64,000 bases of DNA from Micromonospora coerulea. GTDB taxonomy: Bacteria > Actinomycetota > Actinomycetes > Mycobacteriales > Micromonosporaceae. The stretch covers positions 62,001 to 126,000 of the forward strand of contig NZ_JAEMUW010000010.1 of assembly GCF_016598485.1 (NCBI RefSeq), given 5' to 3'. Below are positions 8,214 through 16,598 of this stretch, piece after piece; the stretch's first letter is position 1, and each line of letters starts with the position of its first letter. The notes under the pieces were generated by a model that worked only from the letters and a program-made list of their open reading frames with translations, did not search any database and was not told where the DNA came from. Position numbers and translations under genes: made by a program.

Positions 8214-8996
8214 TCACGCCCCGAGTCGTCGACCACGAGCAGCGTAGGAGCGCAGGGCGCGCATAAAGTCGATCTTCCGGAAGCCGGGCCAGTACACGTC
8301 GCAGAAGTACAGCTCGGAGTAGGCGGCTTGCCAGAGCAGGAACCCGGACATGCGGCGCTCTCCGCTGGTGCGGATGACCAGATCGGGGTCGGGTTGGCCA
8401 CCGGTGTACAGCCGCGCCGCGATGGCGTCGGCGGTCAGGCGTTGCGCGACGTCGTCGAGTGCGGCGCCCGCTCTCGCCTCGTCCGCCAGCAGGGCACGAA
8501 CCGCACCGACGATCTCCTCGCGGCCGTCGTAGCCGATGGCGACCGTGAGGTGGCAGTCGGCACCCCGCTCACGGGTGGCGTCCTCGGCGAGTTTCAGGGC
8601 GTGGCGGGTCGAGTCGGGTAGCACGTCCGCGCGGCCGGCCAGGTGGAGCTGCCACGGGTTGGTCGGACGCAGCAGTGGCTCCGCGACGACCTCCTCGATC
8701 ATCCGCATCAGGTGCTCGACCTCATCGGATGCGCGTTTGCGCATGTTGTCGACGGAGGCGAGGAAGAGCGTGACGTGGCGGATGCCCATCTCGGCACACC
8801 AGCCCAGCACCTCGTGGATGTGCTCCGCGCCGTACCGGTGGCCCAGCCCGGGGTCGTCGAAGCCCATCTGCCGGGCCCACCGGCGGTTTCCGTCCATCAC
8901 CATGGCAACGTGGCGCGGCAGTGGCTGATGGGTCAGCTGGGCGCGGAGACGGCAGGCGTAGAGCTCATAGGCGAGGCGACGGATGGGCTGCATCAT
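8214..8996 (-). CDS. cis-prenyltransferase (isoprenyl/undecaprenyl diphosphate synthase family)
   Basis: A 260-residue member of the UppS family. The first motif MDGNRRWAR carries the catalytic aspartate. The region FLASVDNMRKRASDEVEHLM takes the place of the usual serine/asparagine motif, and the C-terminus has RTSGERRMSGFLLWQAAYSE, the isopentenyl-diphosphate binding signature. The start is ATG 8996 (a second ATG follows at once); GAGGTGG lies about a dozen bases upstream. The enzyme condenses isopentenyl diphosphate onto an allylic diphosphate, giving a lipid carrier or a short Z-prenyl chain. Chain length cannot be read from motifs. Proximity to the teichoic-acid genes hints at carrier-lipid supply, but the gene is on the opposite strand. 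Confidence 0.9.
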   Translation of the reverse strand: MMQPIRRLAYELYACRLRAQLTHQPLPRHVAMVMDGNRRWARQMGFDDPGLGHRYGAEHIHEVLGWCAEMGIRHVTLFLASVDNMRKRASDEVEHLMRMIEEVVAEPLLRPTNPWQLHLAGRADVLPDSTRHALKLAEDATRERGADCHLTVAIGYDGREEIVGAVRALLADEARAGAALDDVAQRLTADAIAARLYTGGQPDPDLVIRTSGERRMSGFLLWQAAYSELYFCDVYWPGFRKIDFMRALRSYAARGRRLGA

Positions 8997-9029
8997 GATC
9001 AGATATAACCACCTCGGCTGACCCGCGCG

Positions 9030-9782
9030 TCAGTGGTACGGGTCGAGCAGGGCGAGGACGGCCGCCGGGTCCTCGACGTGGGCGTTGTGCCCGACGCCGG
9101 GCAGGGTGGCCACCGGGACGCCGTACTCCTTGAGCTGGGCGTCGCTCACCATCGGATCCTGCTCGCCCCGGGCCAGCAGCACCGGCACGTCGGTCGCCGC
9201 AAGCAGTGCCGCCAGCTTCGGCTCCCCCACTCCGAACGCGGCGGGATCCATCGCCAGCCGCCAGCGGCCGTCCTCGCGGCGCAGCCCGGCGTCCACCACC
9301 GGATGGTCCGGGGCGAAAAGCCCGGCCAGGCCGGAGACCCGCAGGTAACGGCGGGCGGCCTCGTCCCGGCTGGTGAACCAACTGACCGGCCGCCCGGCCA
9401 GCTCCCGGGCCTTGTCCAGCTCGGCGGGTGACCACACCGCCTTGATGCCGAGCCCGACCACGGCGTCCACGGGGAGCTCGAGCTGCCGCGCGGCCAGCGC
9501 CAAGGCCACCACCCCGCCGAGCGAGTGCCCGAGCACGACGAGGCGGTCCCGCGGCCCCAGCCGATCGGCGACGGGGCCGAGGCCTTCCACCACCTGCCGG
9601 GCCAGCCCGGCGAAGGAGTACGCCGGCAACGGCGGGGACCAGCCGTGTCCGGCCAGGTCGGGAGCGAGCCAGCGGCCCGCCCACCGCCGCTCCAGCAGCG
9701 GCGCCCAGGGCAGCCAGACCTCGCCGGTGGCGCCCAGGCCGTGCAGCAGCAACAGATGCCGGGTACCCGTCTCATCGCCCAT
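9030..9782 (-). CDS. Alpha/beta hydrolase
   Basis: About 250 residues from ATG 9782; an earlier ATG at 9860 would add low-complexity sequence and run into the hairpin of the next gene, so it was not used. The protein has the oxyanion segment LLLLHGLGATGEVW, nucleophile elbow GHSLGG, acid ARGEQDPMV and histidine GVGHNAHVED, so the catalytic triad is complete. The fold covers esterases, lactonases and related enzymes, and the sequence gives no substrate. It lies 33 bases downstream of the prenyltransferase start on the same strand, so it is read before that gene and could share its transcript. Confidence 0.85.
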   Translation of the reverse strand: MGDETGTRHLLLLHGLGATGEVWLPWAPLLERRWAGRWLAPDLAGHGWSPPLPAYSFAGLARQVVEGLGPVADRLGPRDRLVVLGHSLGGVVALALAARQLELPVDAVVGLGIKAVWSPAELDKARELAGRPVSWFTSRDEAARRYLRVSGLAGLFAPDHPVVDAGLRREDGRWRLAMDPAAFGVGEPKLAALLAATDVPVLLARGEQDPMVSDAQLKEYGVPVATLPGVGHNAHVEDPAAVLALLDPYH

Positions 9783-9850
9783 ACGGCGCAGTGTGCCACC
9801 GGTCGGACACGACGCGCGAGGGCCGACGGCCGGCCCCATCGGGCATACGA

Positions 9851-9885
9851 CGTCGGGCACCGGCTCCAGGAGCCGGTGCCCGACG
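9851..9885 (-). terminator. Terminator hairpin after the C39-like peptidase gene
   Basis: Perfect 15-base arms (CGTCGGGCACCGGCT and its complement) surround the 5-base loop CCAGG. The hairpin lies 16 bases beyond the peptidase stop on the minus strand and just before the hydrolase gene. No U-tract follows. Confidence 0.75.
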
Positions 9886-9901
9886 GGTGACGCGGAATGG
9901 A

Positions 9902-10723
9902 TCAGGCGGAGTAGCCGCGGGTGGCCATCCAGTTCGCGAGGTCGATGGTGGTCATCCAGTAGGCGGGGAGCGCCGGGTTCGCCGAGTCGGCGATCCGGAC
10001 GGTCCGGCCGTCGTTCTTGTAGCCGACCACGGCGATGTAGTGGCCGCCGGGGAACGAGTGCCAGCCGCCGTCGGTGTCAGTGGCGGAGCCGACGATGTTG
10101 GCGACCACGCCGCGGCCGTCGGTGATGGCCTTGACCACGTCGGCCTGGAGCTGGTCCATCTGGGCCGGGGTGGCCGGGCCGGGGATCATGTGGGTCCGGT
10201 ACGGGTTGCCCTTGACCATCTGGTTGAGCCCGCGGGTGGTGTCCTCGGCGGAGTTGGTGCCGTTCTCGGTGGCGCCGAGCGGGGCGACCATCGCGTCCTG
10301 GGTGGTCTCGACGCCGCTGGCGCTGAGCGCGTTGCGCACTGCGGCCGGGCCGCAGTTCCAGTAGGCGGTCTGCGCCTCGTAGTCGTAGTCCAGGACCTTG
10401 GTCGACGGCGGCTTCGGCGCCGCCTTGCGGGTCAGGTCCGGGTCCGGCTTGGCCGAGGTCGCCGTCGGCGACGCCTTGCGGCTGGGCGAGGTCGACGGGA
10501 CGGCGGCGATCCGCTGCTGGCTGCGGGTGGCCACGTCGCCGAGGCGCGGAGCCAGCTCGGCGACGGCGGCGGTGGTCTCCTGGCGGACGGGCGCGTCGTC
10601 GCCGTTGGCGAGCAGGGCGCCGGTGCCGGAGGCCAGCACGAGCGCGGCCGCGGCGCCGGCGACGATCTGGTACGGCCGCTCGGTGGCGAGGCGGCGCAGC
10701 TGCCGGTTCAGGTGGTGCTTCAC
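9902..10723 (-). CDS. Secreted or membrane-anchored C39-like cysteine peptidase
   Basis: 273 residues from GTG 10723, preceded by GGAGG. The N-terminus (basic NRQLRRL, then IVAGAAAALVLASGTGALLA) is a signal peptide or anchor. A Ser/Thr/Pro/Lys-rich linker follows to about residue 110. The C-terminal papain-like domain has the catalytic cysteine in YWNCGPAAVRNALSASG and the histidine in GGHYIAVVGY, with a downstream IADSA aspartate/asparagine position. The protein therefore acts outside the membrane, probably on wall peptide or a peptide substrate. A c-di-AMP riboswitch lies in its leader, which links it to cell-wall or osmotic signalling, as for other wall-active enzymes in actinobacteria. 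Confidence 0.85.
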   Translation of the reverse strand: MKHHLNRQLRRLATERPYQIVAGAAAALVLASGTGALLANGDDAPVRQETTAAVAELAPRLGDVATRSQQRIAAVPSTSPSRKASPTATSAKPDPDLTRKAAPKPPSTKVLDYDYEAQTAYWNCGPAAVRNALSASGVETTQDAMVAPLGATENGTNSAEDTTRGLNQMVKGNPYRTHMIPGPATPAQMDQLQADVVKAITDGRGVVANIVGSATDTDGGWHSFPGGHYIAVVGYKNDGRTVRIADSANPALPAYWMTTIDLANWMATRGYSA

Positions 10724-10954
10724 AAGATCCTCCACGGGGGAAAGCGGCGCACACCGGCCCGACGCGCGGAAGACGTCACGCGCGACGACGGGTCGTGGGC
10801 GGGTGGGCTGCGGAAACAGGGGGACGCCCGGGTCGACCGGGCGGGAGGGCAGTGCCGGGATCAGCTCGCGATCAGGCGAGCGACGGCACCGCGGCGCCGT
10901 GGAGGCGGGGGGACGAACGAGGGGTGGGATCGGGTTGCACGAGGATGGAACTCC
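10724..10954 (-). other. Leader between riboswitch and C39-like peptidase gene
   Basis: This 231-base stretch is transcribed after the riboswitch aptamer and before the GTG start. I see no convincing gene in it on either strand. It should contain the expression platform, but no single U-tracted terminator hairpin stands out. Confidence 0.4.
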
Positions 10955-11090
10955 TTCCGACACCGCCTACCGGGTTAGCTGACGGATTCGGGCGGGAAGA
11001 TCGCCCTACCGCGAGCCGTAGCTCGCGGATTCACCCCGGACGTGCACTGGGTCCCCGGTTCGTTAAATCACGATTGAGCGGGTCGGCGCG
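10955..11090 (-). promoter_or_regulatory. c-di-AMP riboswitch (ydaO/yuaA class)
   Basis: Read on the minus strand, the segment contains the class hallmarks in order: AACGAACCGGGGACCC (from about 11064), GGGGTGAATCC, a GAGCTACGGCTC hairpin, TAGGG, then AATCCGTCAGCTAACCCGGT and GTAGGCGG. CCGAC near 11084 pairs with GTCGG at 10957-10961 to close the outer P1 stem. The class binds cyclic di-AMP and usually turns genes off when ligand is high. Here it precedes a secreted C39-like peptidase, matching the known association of this riboswitch with wall hydrolase and resuscitation genes in actinobacteria. Confidence 0.88.
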
Positions 11091-11130
11091 GCGTCGCCTC
11101 TTGCGATCGGAAACCGCACCGGACGCGCCG

Positions 11131-11159
11131 ACACTACCGGTGGCTTCTCGCCAAGCCAA
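11131..11159 (-). promoter_or_regulatory. Candidate sigma-70 type promoter for the riboswitch transcript
   Basis: On the minus strand TTGGCT (11159-11154) and TAGTGT (11136-11131) are separated by exactly 17 bases. Transcription would start near 11125, some 35 bases before the aptamer. The match is by eye only. Confidence 0.45.
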
Positions 11160-11356
11160 GCGCTCTCACCTGCGTAAACCTCGGTCATCATGACGCTGAC
11201 CGGAACAGCCGGTCACTGATGTGACTCAATGGGACGAGCAGTTATGACCGGCCACAACCGGACGTCGGGTAGCGAGCGGGCCACAGTTGCGGGGCTCGAT
11301 CGGCCCGGTTGAGCCGGTTGACCGTTTCCCGCTTTTGGTGACCGGGCTCACCCCAT

Positions 11357-12157
11357 TCAGGTCACGATTCGGCCAACTCGCGCGGGCCGCCAGCGCGCTG
11401 GACGGGTCGCCGGGGCGTCCGCGGGCACCGGAACGAGGGGCCGGGTGACCGCCGCCGCGCCGCGGACCGGGGCCGGGGCCGGGCGCAGCGCCGCCGCCGC
11501 GGCGTACGCCTCGACCGCCAGTGCCCGGGCCGCCTCGGCGGCCAACTCGGCGTCTCGCCAGGCCTGCTGCTCCCGCTCGACCGCCGTTCGATAGCCGGCC
11601 CGCCGGCCGTCGCGTACCACCCGCGCGAGGACGATCTCCTGCTCCGCTGGGTGTCGGCGCGGGTCCCATCCGTTGCGGTGGGCGAGCACGTCGGCGAGCT
11701 GCCGCGCGGACAGGTCACCGCGCCAGTGCGCCGTCATCGCGGCGTGGTGCAGCCAGCGCTCCCGGGCGGCGTACTCCGCCGGGGTCCGCGGAGTCCGTGG
11801 CGCGGGGAGCGGGGCGGCGGCGCCGAGGTGACGGGCGGCGCTCTCCGCCTCGTCGTACGCCCGCCAGGCGCGGTCGGCCTCGTCCTGGGTGCGTAGCCAC
11901 TGTGCCCGCCGGCGACGGGCGGTCTGCGCGGCGCCGGCCGCGGCCACCGCCACCTCGTCGGCGTAGCGGCGCAGATCGGCGAGGCGGGCCGCCTCCTCGG
12001 CGGCCGGGTCGGGAGCCTGCTCGGCGTCCGCCGCGGGGGCCCGCTCCGGGCGGGCGATCAGCGCGGCGAGCACCGACAGGGCGAGCAGGAGCAGGGCCGA
12101 CCAGATGGCGGCGGCCTGGGGGACCTCGATCAGGAACTCGTACAGCACGGTCTGCAT
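11357..12157 (-). CDS. Hypothetical single-pass membrane protein with Ala/Arg-rich helical cytoplasmic region
   Basis: 266 residues from ATG 12157 with GAGG eight bases before it. One hydrophobic helix (AAIWSALLLLALSVLAALIA, residues about 15-34) is followed by a long alanine/arginine/glutamate-rich helical region without known motifs and a Pro/Ala-rich tail. Two WLxxA/ExAARERWLHHAAM-like stretches recur in the middle. I do not recognise a family. It lies on the same strand upstream of the riboswitch gene but ends more than 190 bases before its promoter, so it is probably a separate unit. Confidence 0.7.
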   Translation of the reverse strand: MQTVLYEFLIEVPQAAAIWSALLLLALSVLAALIARPERAPAADAEQAPDPAAEEAARLADLRRYADEVAVAAAGAAQTARRRRAQWLRTQDEADRAWRAYDEAESAARHLGAAAPLPAPRTPRTPAEYAARERWLHHAAMTAHWRGDLSARQLADVLAHRNGWDPRRHPAEQEIVLARVVRDGRRAGYRTAVEREQQAWRDAELAAEAARALAVEAYAAAAALRPAPAPVRGAAAVTRPLVPVPADAPATRPARWRPARVGRIVT

Positions 12158-12305
12158 GGTCGGTACCTCACGGGAGCGATGTGGCGGAGAGGTCCGCACG
12201 GCCCCGGCGCGGCGGGGCGCGACCGGAACGGGCGCCACCGGGCCGTCGGGCGGGGTGCGGGGGTGAGGTTCGGTGGAGAGTGGCTGCGGGCGTGCCCGCC
12301 GGGCG

Positions 12306-12752
12306 TCAGCGCGCCGGCGGGGCCCGGGAGCCGAGGGCCGCGGGGGTGCGCCCGACCGGCGCATGGCGGTCGAGGACCGGAACGACGCTTCCCCGCCGGG
12401 GCGGCACGACGGCCGGCGCCTCCGCCGGCTGACCCGGCCCGGCGAGCTGCGGGGCCGAGGTCCCGCTGGCGGCCGACACGGCTGCGGCGTGCCCGGCGGC
12501 GGTGGGGAGACCCCGTCGGGGTACGCCGAGGGCGTCGAGGTTGGTCCGCAGCGCCGGGCCGGCCGATGGGAAGGCGGTGACAGCGGCCGGATCGACGGCG
12601 GCGGTCGGGGCGGCCTGCGCGGCCGCGGCCGCGCCGACGGGCAGGGCGGCGGCGCCGAGCGAGCAGGCGACCGCCACGGCGAGGCTGGTCAGCATGCGGG
12701 CCGTCCAGCGCGCCACCCACCACAACGGACAGGTGAGCGCGACCGGAAGCAC
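12306..12752 (-). CDS. Hypothetical secreted protein
   Basis: Up to 148 residues from GTG 12752, or 129 from ATG 12694; neither has a strong ribosome site. Both starts leave a signal peptide (MLTSLAVAVACSLGAAALPV, then an alanine-rich cleavage region). The mature part is low-complexity Ala/Pro/Gly without motifs. It lies just upstream of the membrane protein gene on the same strand and may be exported. Codon use is ordinary for the window, but since most reading frames stay open in such GC-rich DNA, the gene is only probable. Confidence 0.5.
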   Translation of the reverse strand: MLPVALTCPLWWVARWTARMLTSLAVAVACSLGAAALPVGAAAAAQAAPTAAVDPAAVTAFPSAGPALRTNLDALGVPRRGLPTAAGHAAAVSAASGTSAPQLAGPGQPAEAPAVVPPRRGSVVPVLDRHAPVGRTPAALGSRAPPAR

Positions 12753-13024
12753 GGTCCCACGCTACCGCCGACGCCGCCGCGCCGCATCGCCGCCGGGCGT
12801 GTCGCCGTGCCCGGGATCGCGGCTCTGACCAGTGTGGACGCGGGGCGGTAACACGTTCACCTCAACAGCGCCACGGCGACAGACCGGGACGCGCGCCGCG
12901 GCACCGTCCACCGGCCGCGCCGACGTGGTGGCGTCCGCGCCGGCCGCACACCATCGTCCCTGCGACCCGGAAACGTCATCCTTTGCGGCCGGGCACCGCC
13001 GCCCGGCCGGCCGGGCGAGACCGC

Positions 13025-14251
13025 TCAGGCCGGGTCGCGCCGCCCGGCGTACTCGACGGGCCTGCGCCGCGGCGCGCGGACGGCGTCTGGTCCGGGCTGG
13101 GCCGGCACGGCGGCCGGTCCGGGCTCGACCGGGGCGGCGGCGACCGGGGCGGCCTGGGGGCGGGCCCGGCGCGGCGGTCCCAGCCGGCGCATCATCGGCG
13201 TCTCCACCCAGCGGTGCAGGGCGGCGGCGAGCAGCAGGTTCAGCGGCAGGAAAGCGAGCACGGCGAGCGGGCCCCACCAGCCGCGCAGCCCGACGCCCCA
13301 GTGCCCGGTCAGACGCAGCACCGTCATCATCACGAAGACGTGCACGAGGTAGAACGCGAAGGAGACCTCGCCGAGCCAGACCATGGGCCGGGACCGCCAG
13401 GGGGTGCGCCGGCCGCGCAGGTCCGCGCCAGCGGCGGCGGTGATGACCAGCAGGTACGCCACGGCCAGCAGCCCCGCCCAGAGTTCCGCCCGGATCCACT
13501 GCGCGGCCACCGCCCAGAGGGCCACGAAGATCAGGCTCGCGACGGTCAGTCCCGGCCCCCGCCAGCGCCCCCGGCGCATCAGCTCGGCGGCGGCCACCCC
13601 CATCCAGAACTCCAGGGACCGCACCAGCGGGAAGACCTGGGCGAACCACCAGCGGCTCTCCTCCGGCACCAGCCGCTGACCCGGCCAGAGCGCGATGATC
13701 AGCAGCGGCGCGGCGGCCACCACCACCCACAGCGCGGCCGGGCGCAGCCGGCGCAGCACCGGCAGCACGAACGGCAGGCAGAGGTAGAAGAACAGCTCGC
13801 AGGAGAGCGACCAGCTGACCGTGTTGACGCTGTAGAAGTAGCCCGGGGTGGGATTCCAGGCCTGCAGCAGGGCCAGGTTTCCGAGCGCCGCCCATCCGTT
13901 GAGCGGGTCGGCGAACCAGAGCCCCACCAGCAGCACCACCGCCCACGTCAGCAGGTGGTTCGGGTAGATCTTGGCGAGCCGGCGACGCAGGAAGGTCCGG
14001 GGCCGCTCGCCGTCCCGGTACGACCAGACCAGCACGAATCCACTGAGGATGAAGAAGAACTCCACGCCGGAGAGGCCGAGGCTGAACAGCTTGCCGAGGA
14101 CGGCCTGGTATGCCGGCTCGGCCACGATCCCCATGGTGCCGACGTGGAAGCCGAAGACCAGCAGGGCGGCGACCCAACGCAGCCCGGTCAGCGACGGCAG
14201 GCGGCCGGCGGCGGCGGCCGGCGCGGCGCCGGTGGTCAGAGCGGCGGTCAT
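13025..14251 (-). CDS. Acyltransferase family 3 membrane protein (OafA/YrhL-like)
   Basis: 408 residues from ATG 14251. The family signature appears at the start: LPSLTGLRWVAALLVFGFHV with the conserved arginine and histidine, then GVEFFFILSGFVLVWSY. About ten transmembrane helices follow, ending near residue 345, then a Pro/Ala/Arg-rich cytoplasmic tail. Such proteins move acyl groups across the membrane to O-acetylate wall polysaccharides, lipids or antibiotics. The neighbouring pyruvyl-transferase-like gene is divergent. Together they suggest decoration of a surface glycan, but the acceptor is unknown. Confidence 0.9.
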   Translation of the reverse strand: MTAALTTGAAPAAAAGRLPSLTGLRWVAALLVFGFHVGTMGIVAEPAYQAVLGKLFSLGLSGVEFFFILSGFVLVWSYRDGERPRTFLRRRLAKIYPNHLLTWAVVLLVGLWFADPLNGWAALGNLALLQAWNPTPGYFYSVNTVSWSLSCELFFYLCLPFVLPVLRRLRPAALWVVVAAAPLLIIALWPGQRLVPEESRWWFAQVFPLVRSLEFWMGVAAAELMRRGRWRGPGLTVASLIFVALWAVAAQWIRAELWAGLLAVAYLLVITAAAGADLRGRRTPWRSRPMVWLGEVSFAFYLVHVFVMMTVLRLTGHWGVGLRGWWGPLAVLAFLPLNLLLAAALHRWVETPMMRRLGPPRRARPQAAPVAAAPVEPGPAAVPAQPGPDAVRAPRRRPVEYAGRRDPA

Positions 14252-14539
14252 GCCAGGGAGCCGCCCGTCACCAGGATCACCAGCACGCGCGTCTCCTCCT
14301 CCGGGATGGTCGACGGGCGGAGCAAGCCGCCCACGACGGCGCCTGAGGGTCGACGCCGCCGCCGGGCACCCTACCGGTTCTCCTCCCCGGCCGCCGGGGC
14401 CGACGTGGCCCTCGGCACGCGGGAACCGCTTCGGCGCCCCGATGGCTTAGGATTTCGGCTCCTGCACGGAACGGGGCCGTGTTCCGGCCGGTCGCGCCGC
14501 TTCGGCCCCGCCGGGTGTCGCCGCGCCCGGGGACGAGAG

Positions 14540-15877
14540 ATGGGCACCCGAATGCACCAGCGGATCCTGCTCCGCGCCCGCAAGGGCCCGTTCGACGTCC
14601 TCACGCCCGAGGAGACCTTCGAGCGGAACTGGATCGGCGACAACACCGGCAACCTGGTCTTCAGCCACACCGCGCACAAGCTGCTCACCACCTCGACGGC
14701 GGAGATCACCCCCTCCCAGTTCCGGGCCAGCCCCTCGGACGCCGACGAGATCAACGAGAAGTACGACGTCTTCGTGATCCCGCTGGCCAACGCGTTCCGG
14801 CGCAGCTACGCGCACCGGCTGGCGCCGATGACCCGGCTGATCGAGCGGCTGAAGATCCCGGTGGTGGTGCTCGGCGTCGGCGTGCAGACCGACGTCGACG
14901 GCAACCGGGAGTACCTGCGCCCGATCGACGAGCCGGTACGCGCCTTCTGCCGGGCGGTGCTCGACCGTTCGCACAGCATCGGCGTCCGCGGCGAAATCAC
15001 CGAGGACTACCTGCGCACCCTGGGCTTCTCGGCGGTCGAGCAGATCGGCTGCCCGTCGATGTTCCTGCACGGCGACACCTTCCGGATCGAGAAGACCAAG
15101 CCGACGCTGGGTCCGGAGGACCGGATCGCCCTCACCATCTCCCCGTACGTCTCTTCGATGGGACGGATCGTCGCCGACCACCACCGGCGCTACCCGAACC
15201 TGCGCTACCTCCCGCAGGACCTGCGTACCCTCGGCACGCTGCTCTACGGCGACGCTCCGGAGCACCGGGGCAAGCGCAGCGACATCCCGCTGCACACCTC
15301 GCATCCCCTCTTCGCGGAGGACAAGGTGCGGATGTTCGTCGACCCGTGGACGTGGATGGAGTACCTCTCCGGGTTCGACTTCGCCTTCGGCACCCGGATC
15401 CACGGCACCATCACCGCGCTGGTCTCCGGCACCCCCGGGTACCTCTTCGCGCACGACTCGCGCACCCTCGAGCTGGCCCGTTACTTCGGCATCCCGCACC
15501 GGGTGATGCGCGACGTCCCCGCCGACGTCGACGCGGCCCGGCTCTACGAGGAGGCCGACTACACCGCGCTCAACGACGGCCACAAGGCCCGCTTCGAGGC
15601 GATCACCGGCTTCCTCGCCAAGCACGACCTCGGCCACTCCTTCGCCGACGGGGACAGCGCCGCCCGCTTCGACCAGCGCGTCCGCGAGACCACCTTCCCG
15701 CCGGCGGTTCGACCGGCCACCGCGACCGCCGCCGAGGACCTGCTGACCCGGATCCAGTGGCTGCGGGACCAGAACCGGACGCTGCGGGACACCATCGAGA
15801 CCCACCGCGCCCAGCAGCTGCGCGAGCGGTTGCGCAAGGCGGTCGGCGGCCACGTCCGCCGGATGCTGCGCCGCTGA
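14540..15877 (+). CDS. Polysaccharide pyruvyl transferase family protein
   Basis: 445 residues from ATG 14540 (a second in-frame ATG lies at 14552; neither has a strong ribosome site). The N-terminal half has NWIGDNTGNLVFSHTAHKLL and FVIPLANAFRR. The C-terminal half has FDFAFGTRIHGTITALVSGT, the family signature in which the arginine and histidine contact phosphoenolpyruvate. The last 50 residues are a basic helical coil (LLTRIQWLRDQNRTLRDTI). Family members add ketal-linked pyruvate to wall or capsule sugars. Similar proteins without proven pyruvyl transfer also exist, so the reaction is provisional. Confidence 0.8.
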   Translation: MGTRMHQRILLRARKGPFDVLTPEETFERNWIGDNTGNLVFSHTAHKLLTTSTAEITPSQFRASPSDADEINEKYDVFVIPLANAFRRSYAHRLAPMTRLIERLKIPVVVLGVGVQTDVDGNREYLRPIDEPVRAFCRAVLDRSHSIGVRGEITEDYLRTLGFSAVEQIGCPSMFLHGDTFRIEKTKPTLGPEDRIALTISPYVSSMGRIVADHHRRYPNLRYLPQDLRTLGTLLYGDAPEHRGKRSDIPLHTSHPLFAEDKVRMFVDPWTWMEYLSGFDFAFGTRIHGTITALVSGTPGYLFAHDSRTLELARYFGIPHRVMRDVPADVDAARLYEEADYTALNDGHKARFEAITGFLAKHDLGHSFADGDSAARFDQRVRETTFPPAVRPATATAAEDLLTRIQWLRDQNRTLRDTIETHRAQQLRERLRKAVGGHVRRMLRR

Positions 15878-15917
15878 TCCTCGTACGCCTGTTCGACCGG
15901 TTGGTAGGATCGGCGGC

Positions 15918-16550
15918 GTGTCCGACGTCGCGTACCAGCCCTCGATGCTGGACTTCACCGAGCAGGGCCCCAGCCTGGGCCCGCTCGCCGGCCTGCGCCG
16001 GCACCAACTGAGCCGGGGCGCCTGGGTCGACCACCTGCCCGGCTGGGTGCGCGGCTCCGACGCGGTGCTCGACACGCTGCTGCGCGACGTGCCGTGGCGG
16101 GCCGAGCGCCGCACCATGTACGACGCCGAGGTGGACGTGCCCCGGCTGCTCTGCTGGTACGCCGCCGGGCGCCCGCTGCCGCACGACGTGCTGACCGCGG
16201 CCCGGGAGGCGCTGACCCGGCACTACGCACCCGAGCTTGGCGAGCCCTTCGTCACCGCCGGGATGTGCCTCTACCGCACCGGTCGGGACAGCGTCGCCTG
16301 GCACGGCGACACGACGGGCCGTTCCGCGCACACCGACACGATGGTCGCCATCGTCTCGTTCGGCTCGCCGCGGCCGCTGCTGCTGCGCCCCCGCGGCGGC
16401 GGGGCCAGCCTGCGCTTCCCCCTCGGTCACGGCGACCTGGTGGTGATGGGCGGCTCCTGCCAACGCACCTGGGAACACGCCATCCCCAAGACCGCCCGCC
16501 CCGTCGGCCCCCGCGTCAGCGTTCAGTTCCGCCCCACCGACGTAGCCTGA
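15918..16550 (+). CDS. AlkB-like 2-oxoglutarate/Fe(II) dioxygenase
   Basis: 210 residues from GTG 15918. The iron ligands are visible as WHGDTTG (HxD, about residues 129-131) and the later WEHAIPK histidine, followed by RVSVQFR, whose arginine binds 2-oxoglutarate. SFGSPRPLLLRPRGGG is the usual jelly-roll core strand. AlkB homologues remove alkyl groups from DNA or RNA by oxidation; the substrate is not determinable here. The gene begins 40 bases after the pyruvyl-transferase-like gene and ends in a hairpin shared with the convergent parC gene. Confidence 0.87.
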   Translation: MSDVAYQPSMLDFTEQGPSLGPLAGLRRHQLSRGAWVDHLPGWVRGSDAVLDTLLRDVPWRAERRTMYDAEVDVPRLLCWYAAGRPLPHDVLTAAREALTRHYAPELGEPFVTAGMCLYRTGRDSVAWHGDTTGRSAHTDTMVAIVSFGSPRPLLLRPRGGGASLRFPLGHGDLVVMGGSCQRTWEHAIPKTARPVGPRVSVQFRPTDVA

Positions 16551-16574
16551 CCGGCGGCGTGAGCCGCCGGTCAG
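16547..16574. terminator. Bidirectional terminator hairpin between alkB-like gene and parC
   Basis: Perfect 12-base arms CTGACCGGCGGC and GCCGCCGGTCAG enclose the loop GTGA. The left arm includes the stop codon of the dioxygenase gene, and the hairpin lies 24 bases past the parC stop. Confidence 0.75.
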
Positions 16575-16598
16575 CTCCTGCGGGTGCAGGTGGGTCGG

